Of a stretch of 64,000 nucleotides of DNA, positions 1 to 8,969 are shown piece by piece. The stretch is from the NCBI RefSeq assembly GCF_021391675.1, contig NZ_CP090095.1, forward strand, positions 439,501 through 503,500. The letters run 5' to 3'. The stretch comes from Neorhizobium galegae (GTDB taxonomy: Bacteria > Pseudomonadota > Alphaproteobacteria > Rhizobiales > Rhizobiaceae). The first letter of the stretch is position 1, and each line of letters begins with the position of its first letter. The notes below the pieces were generated by a model. The model ran no database searches, was not told where the DNA came from, and was given only the letters and a program-made list of their open reading frames with translations. The position numbers were made by a program, and so were the translations under genes.

Positions 1-325
1 TCAAGAGCGTGCGGACCAATTCTTCCGCATCCTGCGGCGCATAAGTGCCGTCTCCGTCGGCCATGATGTAGATGTCCGCATCGATGTCGGCGAACATGCG
101 ACGCACCACATGGCCCTTGCCCTGCCGCCGCTCGCGCATCACCAGCGCCCCTGCAAGCATGGCCTGGAGGGCTGTGCCGTCCGTGGAATTGTTGTCGTAG
201 ACAAAGATCCGGGCGCCCGGCAGAGCCTCGCGAAAGCCACGCACCACGCCGGCGATAGTCATCGCTTCGTTATAACAGGGCAGCAGGATTGCGATGTCGA
301 AATGGCCGGTCAGGGCGTCGGTCAT
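1..325 (-). CDS. Glycosyltransferase family 2, 5' part (C-terminus outside window)
   Basis: This is the amino-terminal ~108 residues of a GT-A fold glycosyltransferase that would transfer a sugar from a nucleotide- or polyprenyl-activated donor at the cytoplasmic face. Visible motifs are the opening strand IAILLPCYNEAMTIAGVV (about residues 11-28), the FVYDNNSTDGT nucleotide-binding stretch and a DxD-type MADGDGTYAP motif near residue 90, all typical of dolichol-phosphate-mannose-synthase-like GT2 enzymes. The ATG at 323-325 is the only sensible start. It is divergent from the membrane protein at 451, and a GT2 next to a GT-C-like membrane enzyme suggests one glycan pathway. The acceptor cannot be told from this fragment. 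Confidence 0.9.
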   Translation of the reverse strand, partial: MTDALTGHFDIAILLPCYNEAMTIAGVVRGFREALPGARIFVYDNNSTDGTALQAMLAGALVMRERRQGKGHVVRRMFADIDADIYIMADGDGTYAPQDAEELVRTLL

Positions 326-450
326 GTTGTTCACTCGATACACTGAAAACCGAACGCGGGAGTCTCCCGTGCCGCAGGCTTTACTATTTCTTGGGAAGGT
401 TAAGGCTAGGTTTCCTCGACCCCCGAAACAGGCGAAAAGTCCGCACCAGG

Positions 451-2307
451 ATGACGGAAAACATGGCAGACAGATCCTTATCGAGGGCGCCAGGCCAGCC
501 CGTTGTGCCGCTATTGTCGCGGCTTCTGCCTGCGGTGGCTCTTTATGCGCTCATCGCTGCCGCAATAGCTCTCTCGTTTCTTCTCTCGGACGCTACTAAG
601 GATTACGTCGGAGCCGACAATGACGACGTCATGCGGCTCGTCGAGGTCAGGGATTTTCTCGGTGGCCAGAACTGGTTCGATCTAACCCAGTACCGGCTCG
701 GCCTCGAGGGCGGCACGCTGATGCACTGGTCGCGGTTGATCGATCTGCCGATTGCGCTGCTGATCCGGTTGTTTTCGCTCTTCCTCACGCCGGATAAGGC
801 CGAAGTCGTCGTCGTCACGATCTGGCCTCTTCTTCTGGTGCCGCTTATGCTTCTGCCGCTCGGCCTGGCTGTCCGCCGGCTGGCGGGCGTCGCGGCCATG
901 CATATCGCACTCGGTCTCGGTGCGCTCTTCGCCCTCGGCTGCGTCCGCTTCAAGCCTGGTTCCATCGACCATCACAATGTCCAGCTCATGCTCGTCATGT
1001 GGATCGCCGCCATGCTGGTCGATCCGCAGAGGCGGGCGTCGAGCTATATCGTCGCTGCCATCGCCTGTGCGCTGGCATTGGCGATCGGCGTCGAAACGAC
1101 GCCTTTTGTTGCCGTCGTCTGTGTCTGCGTCGCGTTTCCGTGGGTTTGGCACGGCCGGGCATTTTCCCGATCGGCCCGTTTCTTCGGCCTGTCGCTGGCG
1201 CTGTCCGTCTCGGCGGCCTTCTTCCTGACGATCCCGCCGCGTGCCTATGCGGTCGTCACCTGCGACAACTTTTCGCTCGGTTTCTATGCCCTTTCCGCTC
1301 TCGGAGGGGCGGCGCTGTTTCTCCTCGCGAGCCTGCCGAGACAACCAGGTCGTATCGTCCGCATCGCGCTGGCCGGCGGCACCGGCGGTCTCCTTCTTCT
1401 GACTACCCGCATCATCGCGCCGCAATGCCTCGCCGATCCGTTGAGCACGCTCGATCCGCTGTTGGTCGAGCTTTGGCTGAACGGCGTGACGGAGGCGCGT
1501 TCGTTTCTGGCGGAGGCCCGGGCCGAGCCGGAAATGGTGGGCGGATTCTACGCGGTCGGGCTTTTTGCGATCATGGTCTGCCTTGTCCGCAGCCTGAGGC
1601 GGGAGAAGACGGAGCTCCATCTCGTGCTTCTGGCGCTGATCGGGGCGTCATGGGGGATCGCGCTGCTGCAGGTGCGTGGCGCTTTCTTTTCCAACATGCT
1701 GGCCATCCTGCCGTTGTCGCTTCTGATCGCCGATCTGCGGCGCGCCTCCGCGGCCGATCCGAAAAATCCCAGCGCCGCCTTTGCCTATATCAGCACGGTG
1801 CTGATGTCCGTGCCGGTCGTCTGGGCCCTGGGCGGCGTCCTTGCGGTGCATGGCTGGAAACAGGCGGCCGACATGCGGGCACTTTCGAGTGCCGGCATAT
1901 CCGATGGCGAAGTCGGTGAGTGCGGCGATCCGGCGGATATGGTCGCGTTGAACACATTGCCTGCGGGCGTCATAGTCGCGCCCTCGAACAGCGGGGCGGA
2001 TATCCTGCGCTGGACCCCCCACAGGGTTCTGACGGCACCCTATCACCGCAACCAGAAAGGCATGCTGACCGAACTTTATATCGGTCTCGCTCAGCCGGGC
2101 GAGGCAAAGGCCTTTATGAGAGGGGCCGGCGTGACGGCGCTGGCCTTCTGCAAGACCGATCCGCAGACGGACGCCCTGATCAGGCGCAAGCCGGACGGGC
2201 TCTATGCCAATCTCGCCCGCGGCCAGGTGCCCGATTATCTGCAGCCGTTCGGACAACCGAGCAAAAGCGGTTTTCGCCTCTACAAGGTACTGCCGGACAA
2301 GAATTGA
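451..2307 (+). CDS. Multi-pass membrane protein, GT-C / STT3-like
   Basis: About 618 residues with roughly a dozen hydrophobic segments after a short cytoplasmic N-terminus. The first loop carries acidic DNDD residues followed by MRLVEVRDF, and a later loop carries GSIDHHNVQL. That arrangement (acidic loop 1, DHH-like loop) resembles GT-C glycosyltransferases of the STT3/PglB/ArnT class, which use polyprenyl-linked sugars in the periplasm. The frame is open further upstream to 289, but that would overlap the divergent glycosyltransferase. ATG 451 is chosen, and ATG 463 is an alternative with a better-spaced purine stretch. No known substrate. Function is inferred from topology and motifs only. 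Confidence 0.75.
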   Translation: MTENMADRSLSRAPGQPVVPLLSRLLPAVALYALIAAAIALSFLLSDATKDYVGADNDDVMRLVEVRDFLGGQNWFDLTQYRLGLEGGTLMHWSRLIDLPIALLIRLFSLFLTPDKAEVVVVTIWPLLLVPLMLLPLGLAVRRLAGVAAMHIALGLGALFALGCVRFKPGSIDHHNVQLMLVMWIAAMLVDPQRRASSYIVAAIACALALAIGVETTPFVAVVCVCVAFPWVWHGRAFSRSARFFGLSLALSVSAAFFLTIPPRAYAVVTCDNFSLGFYALSALGGAALFLLASLPRQPGRIVRIALAGGTGGLLLLTTRIIAPQCLADPLSTLDPLLVELWLNGVTEARSFLAEARAEPEMVGGFYAVGLFAIMVCLVRSLRREKTELHLVLLALIGASWGIALLQVRGAFFSNMLAILPLSLLIADLRRASAADPKNPSAAFAYISTVLMSVPVVWALGGVLAVHGWKQAADMRALSSAGISDGEVGECGDPADMVALNTLPAGVIVAPSNSGADILRWTPHRVLTAPYHRNQKGMLTELYIGLAQPGEAKAFMRGAGVTALAFCKTDPQTDALIRRKPDGLYANLARGQVPDYLQPFGQPSKSGFRLYKVLPDKN

Positions 2308-2326
2308 TTGCGGGGATGAAATGCGC

Positions 2327-2557
2327 TCACGCCGCGCGGCGGATATTCAGAGCGAAAAGGCCGGTGAGGAACCCGATCAGGCCGGCATTGTAGCCGAGGA
2401 TGGCAATCAGCAGATTGAAATAGGACGCCGGGCCGGGTGATACGGCGGTCGCGAGCGCGAATGTCGCGGTGATCATGACGCCGATAAAAGCGATCGAGAA
2501 TGCGGACCGCATCATGCCGACGCAAATGCCAATCGATGCAGCGGTCAGGAAAAGCAC
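2327..2557 (-). CDS. Small membrane protein, unknown function
   Basis: 76 residues with two or three hydrophobic helices (about residues 2-20, 22-42 and 48-68) and a short basic tail ending NIRRAA. No catalytic motif is visible and I do not recognise the family. The gene is convergent with the GT-C-like gene (19-base gap). It is preceded, about 37 bases before its ATG, by a perfect 8-3-8 inverted repeat (2594-2612) that could be the operator of a dimeric repressor. An inner-membrane location is inferred from composition. Confidence 0.6.
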   Translation of the reverse strand: MLFLTAASIGICVGMMRSAFSIAFIGVMITATFALATAVSPGPASYFNLLIAILGYNAGLIGFLTGLFALNIRRAA

Positions 2558-2593
2558 TCGGATATCTCCTCATCCACCTCAAGGGAACGAGCC

Positions 2594-2612
2594 TATTAGC
2601 AACGTGCTAATA
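2594..2612. promoter_or_regulatory. Perfect 19-bp inverted repeat, putative operator
   Basis: TATTAGCA - ACG - TGCTAATA is a perfect 8-3-8 palindrome located 37-55 bases upstream of the small membrane protein start (minus strand). Length and symmetry fit a dimeric MarR/TetR-type repressor site. There is no T-run to suggest a terminator, and no regulator gene is adjacent. Confidence 0.5.
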
Positions 2613-2694
2613 AACGCTTTCGTTCCAACGCATGACGGGCGTCAAGGCACGCGACGACTTCGATACGATCTGATTCGGTGCGGTTAAGCCATGT

Positions 2695-2967
2695 TCAGTG
2701 GCTCTGGCATTCGCCTGAAGCGCCACGATCCACAAGATATGGCATCAATGAGCGTGGCAGGTCTCCTCGCCAGATAAGCCGGACATGGTAGCCCGAGACC
2801 GGACAGGTGAGGGCGACGACCTCGCCTTCGAATTCGGCCGTTTCGCCTGTCGGCTTGCGGATGATGCCGTCACCAGAGACGGCATCGAACGCAATGCCGA
2901 TCTCGCCGAGCACGGACATGGCCTGCTGCCTGTCCTCGAAACGCAGCAGCAAGGGTTTAGGCCGCAT
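2695..2967 (-). CDS. Hypothetical protein downstream of spike-base gene
   Basis: 90 residues with a compact alpha/beta composition, no signal peptide and no membrane segment. It begins MRPKPLLLRFEDRQQAMSVLGEIGI and contains a TCPVSGYHVRLIWRGDLP stretch. It starts 18 bases after the stop of the spike-base gene on the same strand, so the two are probably co-transcribed. I do not recognise the family. The size and partner suggest a phage- or gene-transfer-agent-derived structural or accessory protein, but that rests on context only. Confidence 0.65.
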   Translation of the reverse strand: MRPKPLLLRFEDRQQAMSVLGEIGIAFDAVSGDGIIRKPTGETAEFEGEVVALTCPVSGYHVRLIWRGDLPRSLMPYLVDRGASGECQSH

Positions 2968-2985
2968 CGCTGCCCACCGTTTCCC

Positions 2986-3249
2986 TCAGACGAGTCCGGC
3001 GATCGCCACCGCCGTCGTGCCGGTCGCAAACACGCGGGTTACCCGCAACGGAAGCAGGCCGCCAGCCGGTACGTTCGAAAGTGTCAGTGTCTCGCCGGAC
3101 AGCATGCGGACGGACAGATGGCCCCCGGTCCCCACATAGAGCGCGCGCGTTGTCTCCGGCAGGTCGGCGCTGTCGCTGGGCGTGATCGCAAATCCGGAGG
3201 CGGCGGGGCCGGAGAGCGAGGCTTGAGTATTGGCGAAACGGTCTGGCAT
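2986..3249 (-). CDS. Spike base protein, RCAP_rcc01079 (GTA head-spike) type
   Basis: 87 residues that match the pattern of the short spike-base proteins named after Rhodobacter capsulatus rcc01079, which form part of the gene transfer agent head spike. The diagnostic parts are FAITPSDSADLPETTRALYVG, the GGHLSVRMLSGETLTL strand pair, and the C-terminal PAGGLLPLRVTRVFATGTTA. The start is supported by AAGGAG eight bases upstream of ATG. No capsid, portal or tail genes accompany it, so the unit is an orphan or works with a GTA/prophage cluster elsewhere. Family assignment is by motif memory, not by search. Confidence 0.75.
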   Translation of the reverse strand: MPDRFANTQASLSGPAASGFAITPSDSADLPETTRALYVGTGGHLSVRMLSGETLTLSNVPAGGLLPLRVTRVFATGTTAVAIAGLV

Positions 3250-3552
3250 GGACGAGATCTCCTTGAATATCGCTTGCCGTCATTGTCGCTTTCCTCTCTC
3301 CGGTGGGGAAAATGCGAGGCTCTAAAAAAGTGCTGTGCCGGAAGTTTCCGGCCTCTCCAGAGAAAGAAATGTGGCTTCTCCGGCAAAAGAAAAGGTGCAA
3401 CGCCAAATGCTTGGGCACGAACCGCCCGCGGGACCGTCCCTTAATGCATCATCGAAATAGCCATTCGAAACGTTCTTTTTGCGGGCACATCATCCCCGTT
3501 TCCGCTGCCTGGAACTGGTGAAATCGCCGCGCTCTTCCTTTAGAAGAAAAGG
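3250..3552. other. Intergenic region between spike-base gene and xseA
   Basis: About 300 bases without a credible gene. It holds the divergent promoters of the spike-base unit (minus) and xseA (plus). Inside is a near-perfect palindrome, GCCGGAA-GT-TTCCGGC at 3337-3352, about 90 bases upstream of the spike-base start, which could be an operator or small hairpin. A purine-rich AGAAGAAAAGG immediately precedes the xseA ATG. Confidence 0.5.
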
Positions 3553-5160
3553 ATGACCAGTTTGCTCGACAACGATTCGCCCACGAACCTCACCGAGTTT
3601 TCGGTGTCGGAACTGTCCGGCTCGATCAAGCGCACGGTAGAGAACGCGTTCGACCATGTGCGCGTGCGCGGCGAGATTTCCGGTTATCGCGGTCAGCATT
3701 CCTCGGGCCACGCCTATTTTTCGCTGAAGGACGATCGCGCCCGGATCGACGCCGTGATCTGGAAGGGCAGCTTCCCGCGGATCAAGTTCCGCCCCGAAGA
3801 AGGGATGGAAGTGATTGCGACGGGCAAGATCACGACTTTCCCGGGCTCCTCGAAATACCAGATCGTCATCGAGAACCTGGAGCCGGCAGGTGCCGGCGCG
3901 CTGATGGCGCTGCTCGAAGAACGTCGGCGCCGGCTTGGGGCTGAGGGCCTGTTCGACCAGAGCCGGAAGCGGCCTCTGCCCTTCCTGCCGCGGGTCATCG
4001 GCGTCGTGACCTCGCCGACCGGCGCTGTCATCCGTGATATCCTGCATCGCATCGCCGACCGTTTTCCGATGCATGTCATAGTCTGGCCGGTCAAGGTGCA
4101 AGGCGAAGGATCGGGCGACGAGGTGGCGGCCGCGATCCGCGGTTTCAATGCGATGGCGCCCGGCGGGCCGATCAAGCGGCCGGACGTGCTGATCGTCGCG
4201 CGCGGCGGAGGCAGTCTCGAGGACCTCTGGAGTTTCAACGACGAGGCGGTCGTGCGTGCCGCGGCGGACAGCGAGATCCCGCTGATCTCGGCCGTCGGTC
4301 ATGAGACCGACTGGACGCTGATCGACCACGCCGCCGACATCCGTGCGCCCACGCCGACAGGTGCCGCCGAAATGGCGGTGCCGGTCAAGGCGGATCTGGA
4401 AGCGCAGGCCGCCAATCTAACCGCCCGCTTGCGCGGCGCCGCCAGCCGCCAGATGGACCAGAGCCGTCAGTCCGTGCGGGCGCTGGTCCGCGCGCTTCCC
4501 TCGCTCGACCAGCTGCTTGCCCTGCCGCGCCGTCGTTTTGACGAAGCGGCGGCCGGTCTCGGCCGCGGGCTTGAGCGCACCACGGTGGTCAAACGCCGCA
4601 GTTTTGAACGAGCCTCTTCGGGGCTGCGGCTGGAACTGCTGACCAACCGCCTTGCCCAGCAGCGGCAGTTGCTGGCCGACCGGCTGACGCGCGGCGACCG
4701 TTGCCTGGAACGGCAATTGCTGAAGGAGAACAACCGCGTTGCCAAGGCCGGCGCTTCGCTTTCGGCGCTCCCGGCAAGATTGCTCGGCCAGTTGCAGCGC
4801 GAGCGCCAGCACCTCACGTCGATGGCCCGTCATGCGGATACGGCGATTTCGCACACGCTGATACGCAGCCGTGCGGCAATCACCGCGCAGGATCGCGTTC
4901 TGCAATCGCTCTCCTACAAGAACGTGCTGAAACGCGGCTTTGCCGTCGTGCGGGGTGAGGACGACCGGCCGCTGACGCGCGCCGCCGGCATCGGCGAGGG
5001 GCAGGGTATCTCCGTGGAATTCGCCGATGGGCGGATTACGGCGGTGACGGGCGAGGGTGGCGATCCTGCGGTTCCGTCCGCCGTGCCGCCTCAGCCCAAG
5101 AAGCGACCGGCGAAACCGGAGCCGCCCGGAGGCGCGCCGAAACAGGGCACGCTCTTCTGA
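3553..5160 (+). CDS. xseA: Exodeoxyribonuclease VII large subunit
   Basis: 535 residues, slightly long for the family because of a Pro/Lys-rich tail. ExoVII degrades single-stranded DNA from both ends to acid-soluble oligonucleotides and acts in repair and recombination with the small subunit XseB, which is not in the window. The N-terminal OB-fold (about residues 12-110) precedes the catalytic domain, with [14 protein letters not shown] near 150, [15 protein letters not shown] near 216 and [28 protein letters not shown] from about 246. A long helical region follows (about 300-460), then the conserved KRGFAVVR segment. The stop overlaps the next ATG by one base (TGATG), implying translational coupling. 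Confidence 0.97.
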   Translation: MTSLLDNDSPTNLTEFSVSELSGSIKRTVENAFDHVRVRGEISGYRGQHSSGHAYFSLKDDRARIDAVIWKGSFPRIKFRPEEGMEVIATGKITTFPGSSKYQIVIENLEPAGAGALMALLEERRRRLGAEGLFDQSRKRPLPFLPRVIGVVTSPTGAVIRDILHRIADRFPMHVIVWPVKVQGEGSGDEVAAAIRGFNAMAPGGPIKRPDVLIVARGGGSLEDLWSFNDEAVVRAAADSEIPLISAVGHETDWTLIDHAADIRAPTPTGAAEMAVPVKADLEAQAANLTARLRGAASRQMDQSRQSVRALVRALPSLDQLLALPRRRFDEAAAGLGRGLERTTVVKRRSFERASSGLRLELLTNRLAQQRQLLADRLTRGDRCLERQLLKENNRVAKAGASLSALPARLLGQLQRERQHLTSMARHADTAISHTLIRSRAAITAQDRVLQSLSYKNVLKRGFAVVRGEDDRPLTRAAGIGEGQGISVEFADGRITAVTGEGGDPAVPSAVPPQPKKRPAKPEPPGGAPKQGTLF

Positions 5161-5753
5161 TGCATGTTCTCCTGGTGCTTGCCCATCCTCTGCCGGACAG
5201 TTTTGCGCATTCGGTTGCCCGTTTGGCGCGTGAGACCCTGGAGGCGAACGGCCACACGGTCGATCTGCTCGATCTTTATGCGGAGAGTTTCGATCCGCGG
5301 CTGACGGAACGAGAACGGCGCGGTTATTTCGATGTGCCCTACGACACATCGGAGGTGGCGGATCTCGTGGCACGGCTGCAGAAGGCCGAGGCACTGATAT
5401 TTGTCTTTCCGCAGTGGTGGTTCAACCTGCCGGCGGTGCTGAAGGGTTTCTTCGACCGGGTCTTTGCGCCAGGCGTCGCCTTCCGTCACGACAAGGCGGG
5501 TGGGAGGATCGTCCCGCTGCTCACCAACATCCGCCATTTCTGGGTCTTCACGACCACAGGTTCGCCGTGGTGGGTGGTGAAGTTCTACATGGGCGATCCC
5601 GTGCGCCGCCAACTCAAGCGCGGCATCGCTGTCTTCTGCAATAGAAAAGCCGAATTCCGCATGCTGGCCCTGCACGACATGGACCGCGCCACGGCAGACA
5701 AGCGCGGGCGGCATCTGGAGCGCGTCAAGGCCGCGCTCCGATCCTTGCGGTAG
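5160..5753 (+). CDS. Flavodoxin-fold NAD(P)H:quinone oxidoreductase-like protein
   Basis: 197 residues of the Flavodoxin_2 / NQO / MdaB-KefF family, FMN- or FAD-dependent reductases that pass two electrons from NAD(P)H to quinones. Visible are the N-terminal strand and phosphate-binding loop [17 protein letters not shown] and the substrate/flavin loop FPQWWFNLPAVLKGFFDRVF at about residues 83-102. The start overlaps the xseA stop by one base, so the protein is co-translated with xseA, although no functional link is known. It ends directly against the convergent cyclase gene. The exact electron acceptor is unknown. Confidence 0.85.
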   Translation: MHVLLVLAHPLPDSFAHSVARLARETLEANGHTVDLLDLYAESFDPRLTERERRGYFDVPYDTSEVADLVARLQKAEALIFVFPQWWFNLPAVLKGFFDRVFAPGVAFRHDKAGGRIVPLLTNIRHFWVFTTTGSPWWVVKFYMGDPVRRQLKRGIAVFCNRKAEFRMLALHDMDRATADKRGRHLERVKAALRSLR

Positions 5754-6695
5754 TCAGCGCACCCGCATGCCGGCCTTCTCGTCGAAATGCAGCGGCTTGT
5801 CGAATTTCTGAAGTGGCGCCTCCGGCACCGAGCCGATCGTCACGCCGAACTGCCAGTCCGGCGGGCATATGGCGATATAGCGGGCATACCCGCCGACACC
5901 GCCGCCGAATTTCGGATAGCCGATTGCCACCAGCGCACCCGTTTCCGGCACCTTGTCGAGGTTCGCTACGCCTTCCGCCTGCGCGAACCCGTTGTGCATC
6001 AGCCAGTATTCGCCTTCGAGGTTGGGCGTCGTGTCGGTATCGAGCGGCTCGTGGCCGTGAAACAGGATCTTTCGCTCCAGATGCAGGAATTTCAATGCAT
6101 CGAGGCTGACGCCGGGAAACGGCTTCGTCGTGGAAAGCGAGGGATCCGGCCATTTCTTGTACCAGCCGGAGCGCACGAACACGACCGAGCCTTCCGGGAT
6201 CCTGCCGTTCTTCTTCTCGAAATCGGCAATGTCGGAGACCTGCAGGTGGTAGCCGGCATCGGTCTTCACCTTGTCCTCGATATTGACGACGACGAGCGGC
6301 CGCACGGCATAGGTGGCTGGAAGTTCGTCGATCGCCGCATATTCCGGCGCCCAGTGGGCCGGCGGATCGAGCTGCGTACCGAGCTGGTCGGTGGCGAGAT
6401 TGTAGGTGGATGCGGCGAAACCATGCTTCTCATAGGTGAAGGTGTCGCCCTTCTTGGCATAACCTTCCAGATCGACACCGGCCGCGGCCTGACCGAAGGC
6501 CGATTTGCCGAAGCCCGCCCATACGGGGATATTCGGTGTGATCGTGTGGGTGAGGTCCACATATTTGGCGCCCTTCAGGGTCTCGTTATAGACCCTCCAG
6601 AGGCCGGGCTCCTGGGCGAAGACGCTGGTGACGGGCGCAATGGCGAGAAGCGCCGCGCCGAGCGGTGCAGCCAGACGCATAAGAGAAATGGGCAT
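5754..6695 (-). CDS. Secreted cyclase-family protein (kynurenine-formamidase fold)
   Basis: 313 residues with a signal peptide (MPISLMRLAAPLGAALLAIAPVTSVFAQ), so periplasmic. The family (PF04199) contains metal-dependent hydrolases and lactonases. KYVDLTHTITPNIPVW and the LGTQLDPPAHW segment correspond to the family's HxGTHxDxPxH metal site, but here the first His pair is replaced by Leu/Gln, so metal binding may be altered. The start at 6695 is chosen over an upstream in-frame start because GAGGG lies just before it and the signal peptide begins there. The substrate is not predictable. It is a single gene with its promoter in the 110-base gap upstream. Confidence 0.8.
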   Translation of the reverse strand: MPISLMRLAAPLGAALLAIAPVTSVFAQEPGLWRVYNETLKGAKYVDLTHTITPNIPVWAGFGKSAFGQAAAGVDLEGYAKKGDTFTYEKHGFAASTYNLATDQLGTQLDPPAHWAPEYAAIDELPATYAVRPLVVVNIEDKVKTDAGYHLQVSDIADFEKKNGRIPEGSVVFVRSGWYKKWPDPSLSTTKPFPGVSLDALKFLHLERKILFHGHEPLDTDTTPNLEGEYWLMHNGFAQAEGVANLDKVPETGALVAIGYPKFGGGVGGYARYIAICPPDWQFGVTIGSVPEAPLQKFDKPLHFDEKAGMRVR

Positions 6696-6805
6696 GCTGT
6701 TTCCCTCTTTTCGGATTGTCCTGATCAGGGTGAGCCGACACATCGAGCGTGCCGGCGCGTTCAGTTTCCTGCCGTAAAAGAGGGAAAGTCAACCAATTGG
6801 CGAAA

Positions 6806-8059
6806 TCAGGCCCACTCGCCCTTACGCATTACCGGCACCTTCGAGCCGTCGGCGCGCAGGCCGTCGATGTCGACCTTGTCGGAGCCGATCATCCAGTCGA
6901 TGTGGATCAGGCTCGAATTGCCGCCCTGGGCCTTGATCTGGTCCTGGCTGAGCGATGCACCGTCGAGGAAGCACTTCGAGTAGCACTGGCCGAGTGCGAT
7001 GTGGCAGGAGGCGTTTTCGTCGAACAGGGTGTTGTAGAACAGGATGCCGCTTTTGGAAATCGGCGAGGAATGCGGCACCAGCGCCACTTCGCCCAGCCGG
7101 CGGGCGCCTTCGTCGGTATCGAGCACCTTGTTCAGCACTTCCTCGCCCTTCGAAGCCTTGGCCTCGACGATCCGGCCGCCTTCGAACTTCACCTGGATAT
7201 TGTCGATCAGCGTGCCCTGGTGGGAGAGCGGCTTGGTGCTGGAGACATGGCCTTCCACCTTCAGCGCATGCGGCGTGGTGAAGACCTCTTCGGTCGGGAT
7301 GTTCGGGTTGCAGGTAATGCCGTTCTTGGCTGTCGAGGCGCCGCCATGCCATTCGTGGCCGTCGGCAAGCCCGACGGTCAGGTCGGTGCCCGGGCCGGTA
7401 AAGTGAAGTGCGGAAAAGCGCTCGCCATTGAGCCATGTCGAGCGCTTCTTGAGATTGCCGTTGTGTTCGGCCCAGGCCGCGATCGGATCGGCGAGATCGA
7501 CGCGCGAGGCGGCGAAGATCGCGTCCGCCAGCTTGCCGACTGCGACATCTTCCGGAACCTCCGGGAATACCTGGCGGGCCCAGGAGGGGTTGGGATAGGA
7601 CACGATGTTCCAGTTGATGTCGAAATTGGCGATCTTTTCGAGCGCGGGCTTGTAGGCGATCGAATTGGCCTTGTTGGCGCGCGCCACTTTGGCGGGGTCC
7701 TGGCCGGAGAGCATCATCGGGTTGTCGCCGGAGATGGCAAGCCGCGCGGCGCCGTTGGCATAGGCCTTGGCCATGCCCTCGTAGAGCCAGTCCGACGCCT
7801 TGTCGAAGCTTGCATCGGGCGCGTATTCATAGCGCGCGAGCGTCGTCTCTTCGTCGGAATAGAAGGTCGAGACGATGCCGGCGCCGGCGATATATGCGTG
7901 TTTGGTGAGGAGCCGCACGAGCGGCAGGGCGGCGAGCGGTGCCGTGATCACCAGATCCTGGCCCTTCTCGAGGCGCAAGCCGACCTTGATGGCGACTTCC
8001 GCCAGCTTTTCGAGCTTTTGAGGATCGACGACGGTTTGAAAATTCGGCACGATTGTCAT
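6806..8059 (-). CDS. Aminopeptidase, family M29 (AmpS/PepS type)
   Basis: 417 residues, normal for M29 metallo-aminopeptidases, which remove N-terminal residues from peptides in the cytoplasm using two metal ions. Family landmarks seen are GTDLTVGLADGHEWHGG in the middle, the LGEVALVPHSSP segment with the metal-binding Glu, NTLFDENASCHIALG with the catalytic His/Glu region, and the C-terminal SSLIHIDWMIGS with the last metal ligands. The start at 8059 has AGGTGAGG upstream. A longer frame reaching 8218 would overlap the divergent secreted protein. Likely general peptide turnover. Confidence 0.93.
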   Translation of the reverse strand: MTIVPNFQTVVDPQKLEKLAEVAIKVGLRLEKGQDLVITAPLAALPLVRLLTKHAYIAGAGIVSTFYSDEETTLARYEYAPDASFDKASDWLYEGMAKAYANGAARLAISGDNPMMLSGQDPAKVARANKANSIAYKPALEKIANFDINWNIVSYPNPSWARQVFPEVPEDVAVGKLADAIFAASRVDLADPIAAWAEHNGNLKKRSTWLNGERFSALHFTGPGTDLTVGLADGHEWHGGASTAKNGITCNPNIPTEEVFTTPHALKVEGHVSSTKPLSHQGTLIDNIQVKFEGGRIVEAKASKGEEVLNKVLDTDEGARRLGEVALVPHSSPISKSGILFYNTLFDENASCHIALGQCYSKCFLDGASLSQDQIKAQGGNSSLIHIDWMIGSDKVDIDGLRADGSKVPVMRKGEWA

Positions 8060-8132
8060 GTTAGACCTCACCTGATTTCTGTGATCGACGAGACTTAAAG
8101 AGGTTTGGGGCAAAATTGAAGCTGAGGGAACC

Positions 8133-8951
8133 ATGTTCATGAAAACCGCCTTGCTGTGCGCCGTTCTCTTCGGCGTTTCGGCCGCTCCCAGTCTCTCCGC
8201 CGACTTTGCGGCGACCATGTTCGATCATCAGGTGGCCATCGCATCCGATGACGATGAGGAGAAACTGACGATCGACGGCAGGCAAGTCCATTCCAACCGG
8301 TTCCTGCTGATCGACAATGTCGGTCTGGTCGCAGGTGTGCCGTTCGTCGTGGTGGTAAGTTCGGACGGCGGCAACGCCTGCCCGGGTTCGCCTCTGATCG
8401 TCTCGTTCCCGCAGGGCGGGGAGCCGCGCGTCGATGAGCCGATAGACGATTGCCGCGGCGCCGCCTCGATCACCGCGGAGGACGACGACCATCTTCTCCT
8501 TGCGACGCAGGCGGTTGCCGGCCAGCCGAGCCTGCGCTGGACGTGGACGCCCGAAAAAGGCTTCGCCGAGGCCGACAAGGTCGCCTTCCAGCCGAACGCG
8601 GCGATGGGGTGGGATGACATGAAAAAGGCGGAGCATCCGTCCGACCTCCTCGGCATCGGGCCGATTGCCGAGGCGGCAAACGCGATGCTTGGCGAGCATA
8701 GGCAGGAGTTCGAGAGTTCCATCACCGGGCCCGGCAGCGGTGCGTTCAAGAACGGCTTCTACATCGGCGAAGCCTGCACGCCGCATATGTGTACCGAGGC
8801 CGAGGCATTGATCGCCGCCGATAATTCGGCGAGAAAGCTTTATCTCGCCTGGAAGCCCGCGGGTAAGAAGATCATCCTGCGTCCAGCGGTCCGCAGATGG
8901 CCGGCACCGGCGCTTGCCGCTCTCAAGCAATGGTCGGCAAAGTGGCCGTGA
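8133..8951 (+). CDS. Secreted protein of unknown function
   Basis: 272 residues with a clear signal peptide (FMKTALLCAVLFGVSAAPSLSA, cleavage near residue 23), hence periplasmic or secreted. The mature part is acidic, with repeated strand-like segments and four cysteines (two near NACPGSP/DDCRG, two in EACTPHMC) that may form disulfides. No enzymatic motif was recognised. ATG 8133 is preceded by GAGGGAA at a short distance, and ATG 8139 is equally possible. Divergent from the M29 aminopeptidase and convergent with the MBL hydrolase. Confidence 0.75.
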   Translation: MFMKTALLCAVLFGVSAAPSLSADFAATMFDHQVAIASDDDEEKLTIDGRQVHSNRFLLIDNVGLVAGVPFVVVVSSDGGNACPGSPLIVSFPQGGEPRVDEPIDDCRGAASITAEDDDHLLLATQAVAGQPSLRWTWTPEKGFAEADKVAFQPNAAMGWDDMKKAEHPSDLLGIGPIAEAANAMLGEHRQEFESSITGPGSGAFKNGFYIGEACTPHMCTEAEALIAADNSARKLYLAWKPAGKKIILRPAVRRWPAPALAALKQWSAKWP

Positions 8952-8969
8952 CGGTGGGACAATGCCCGT

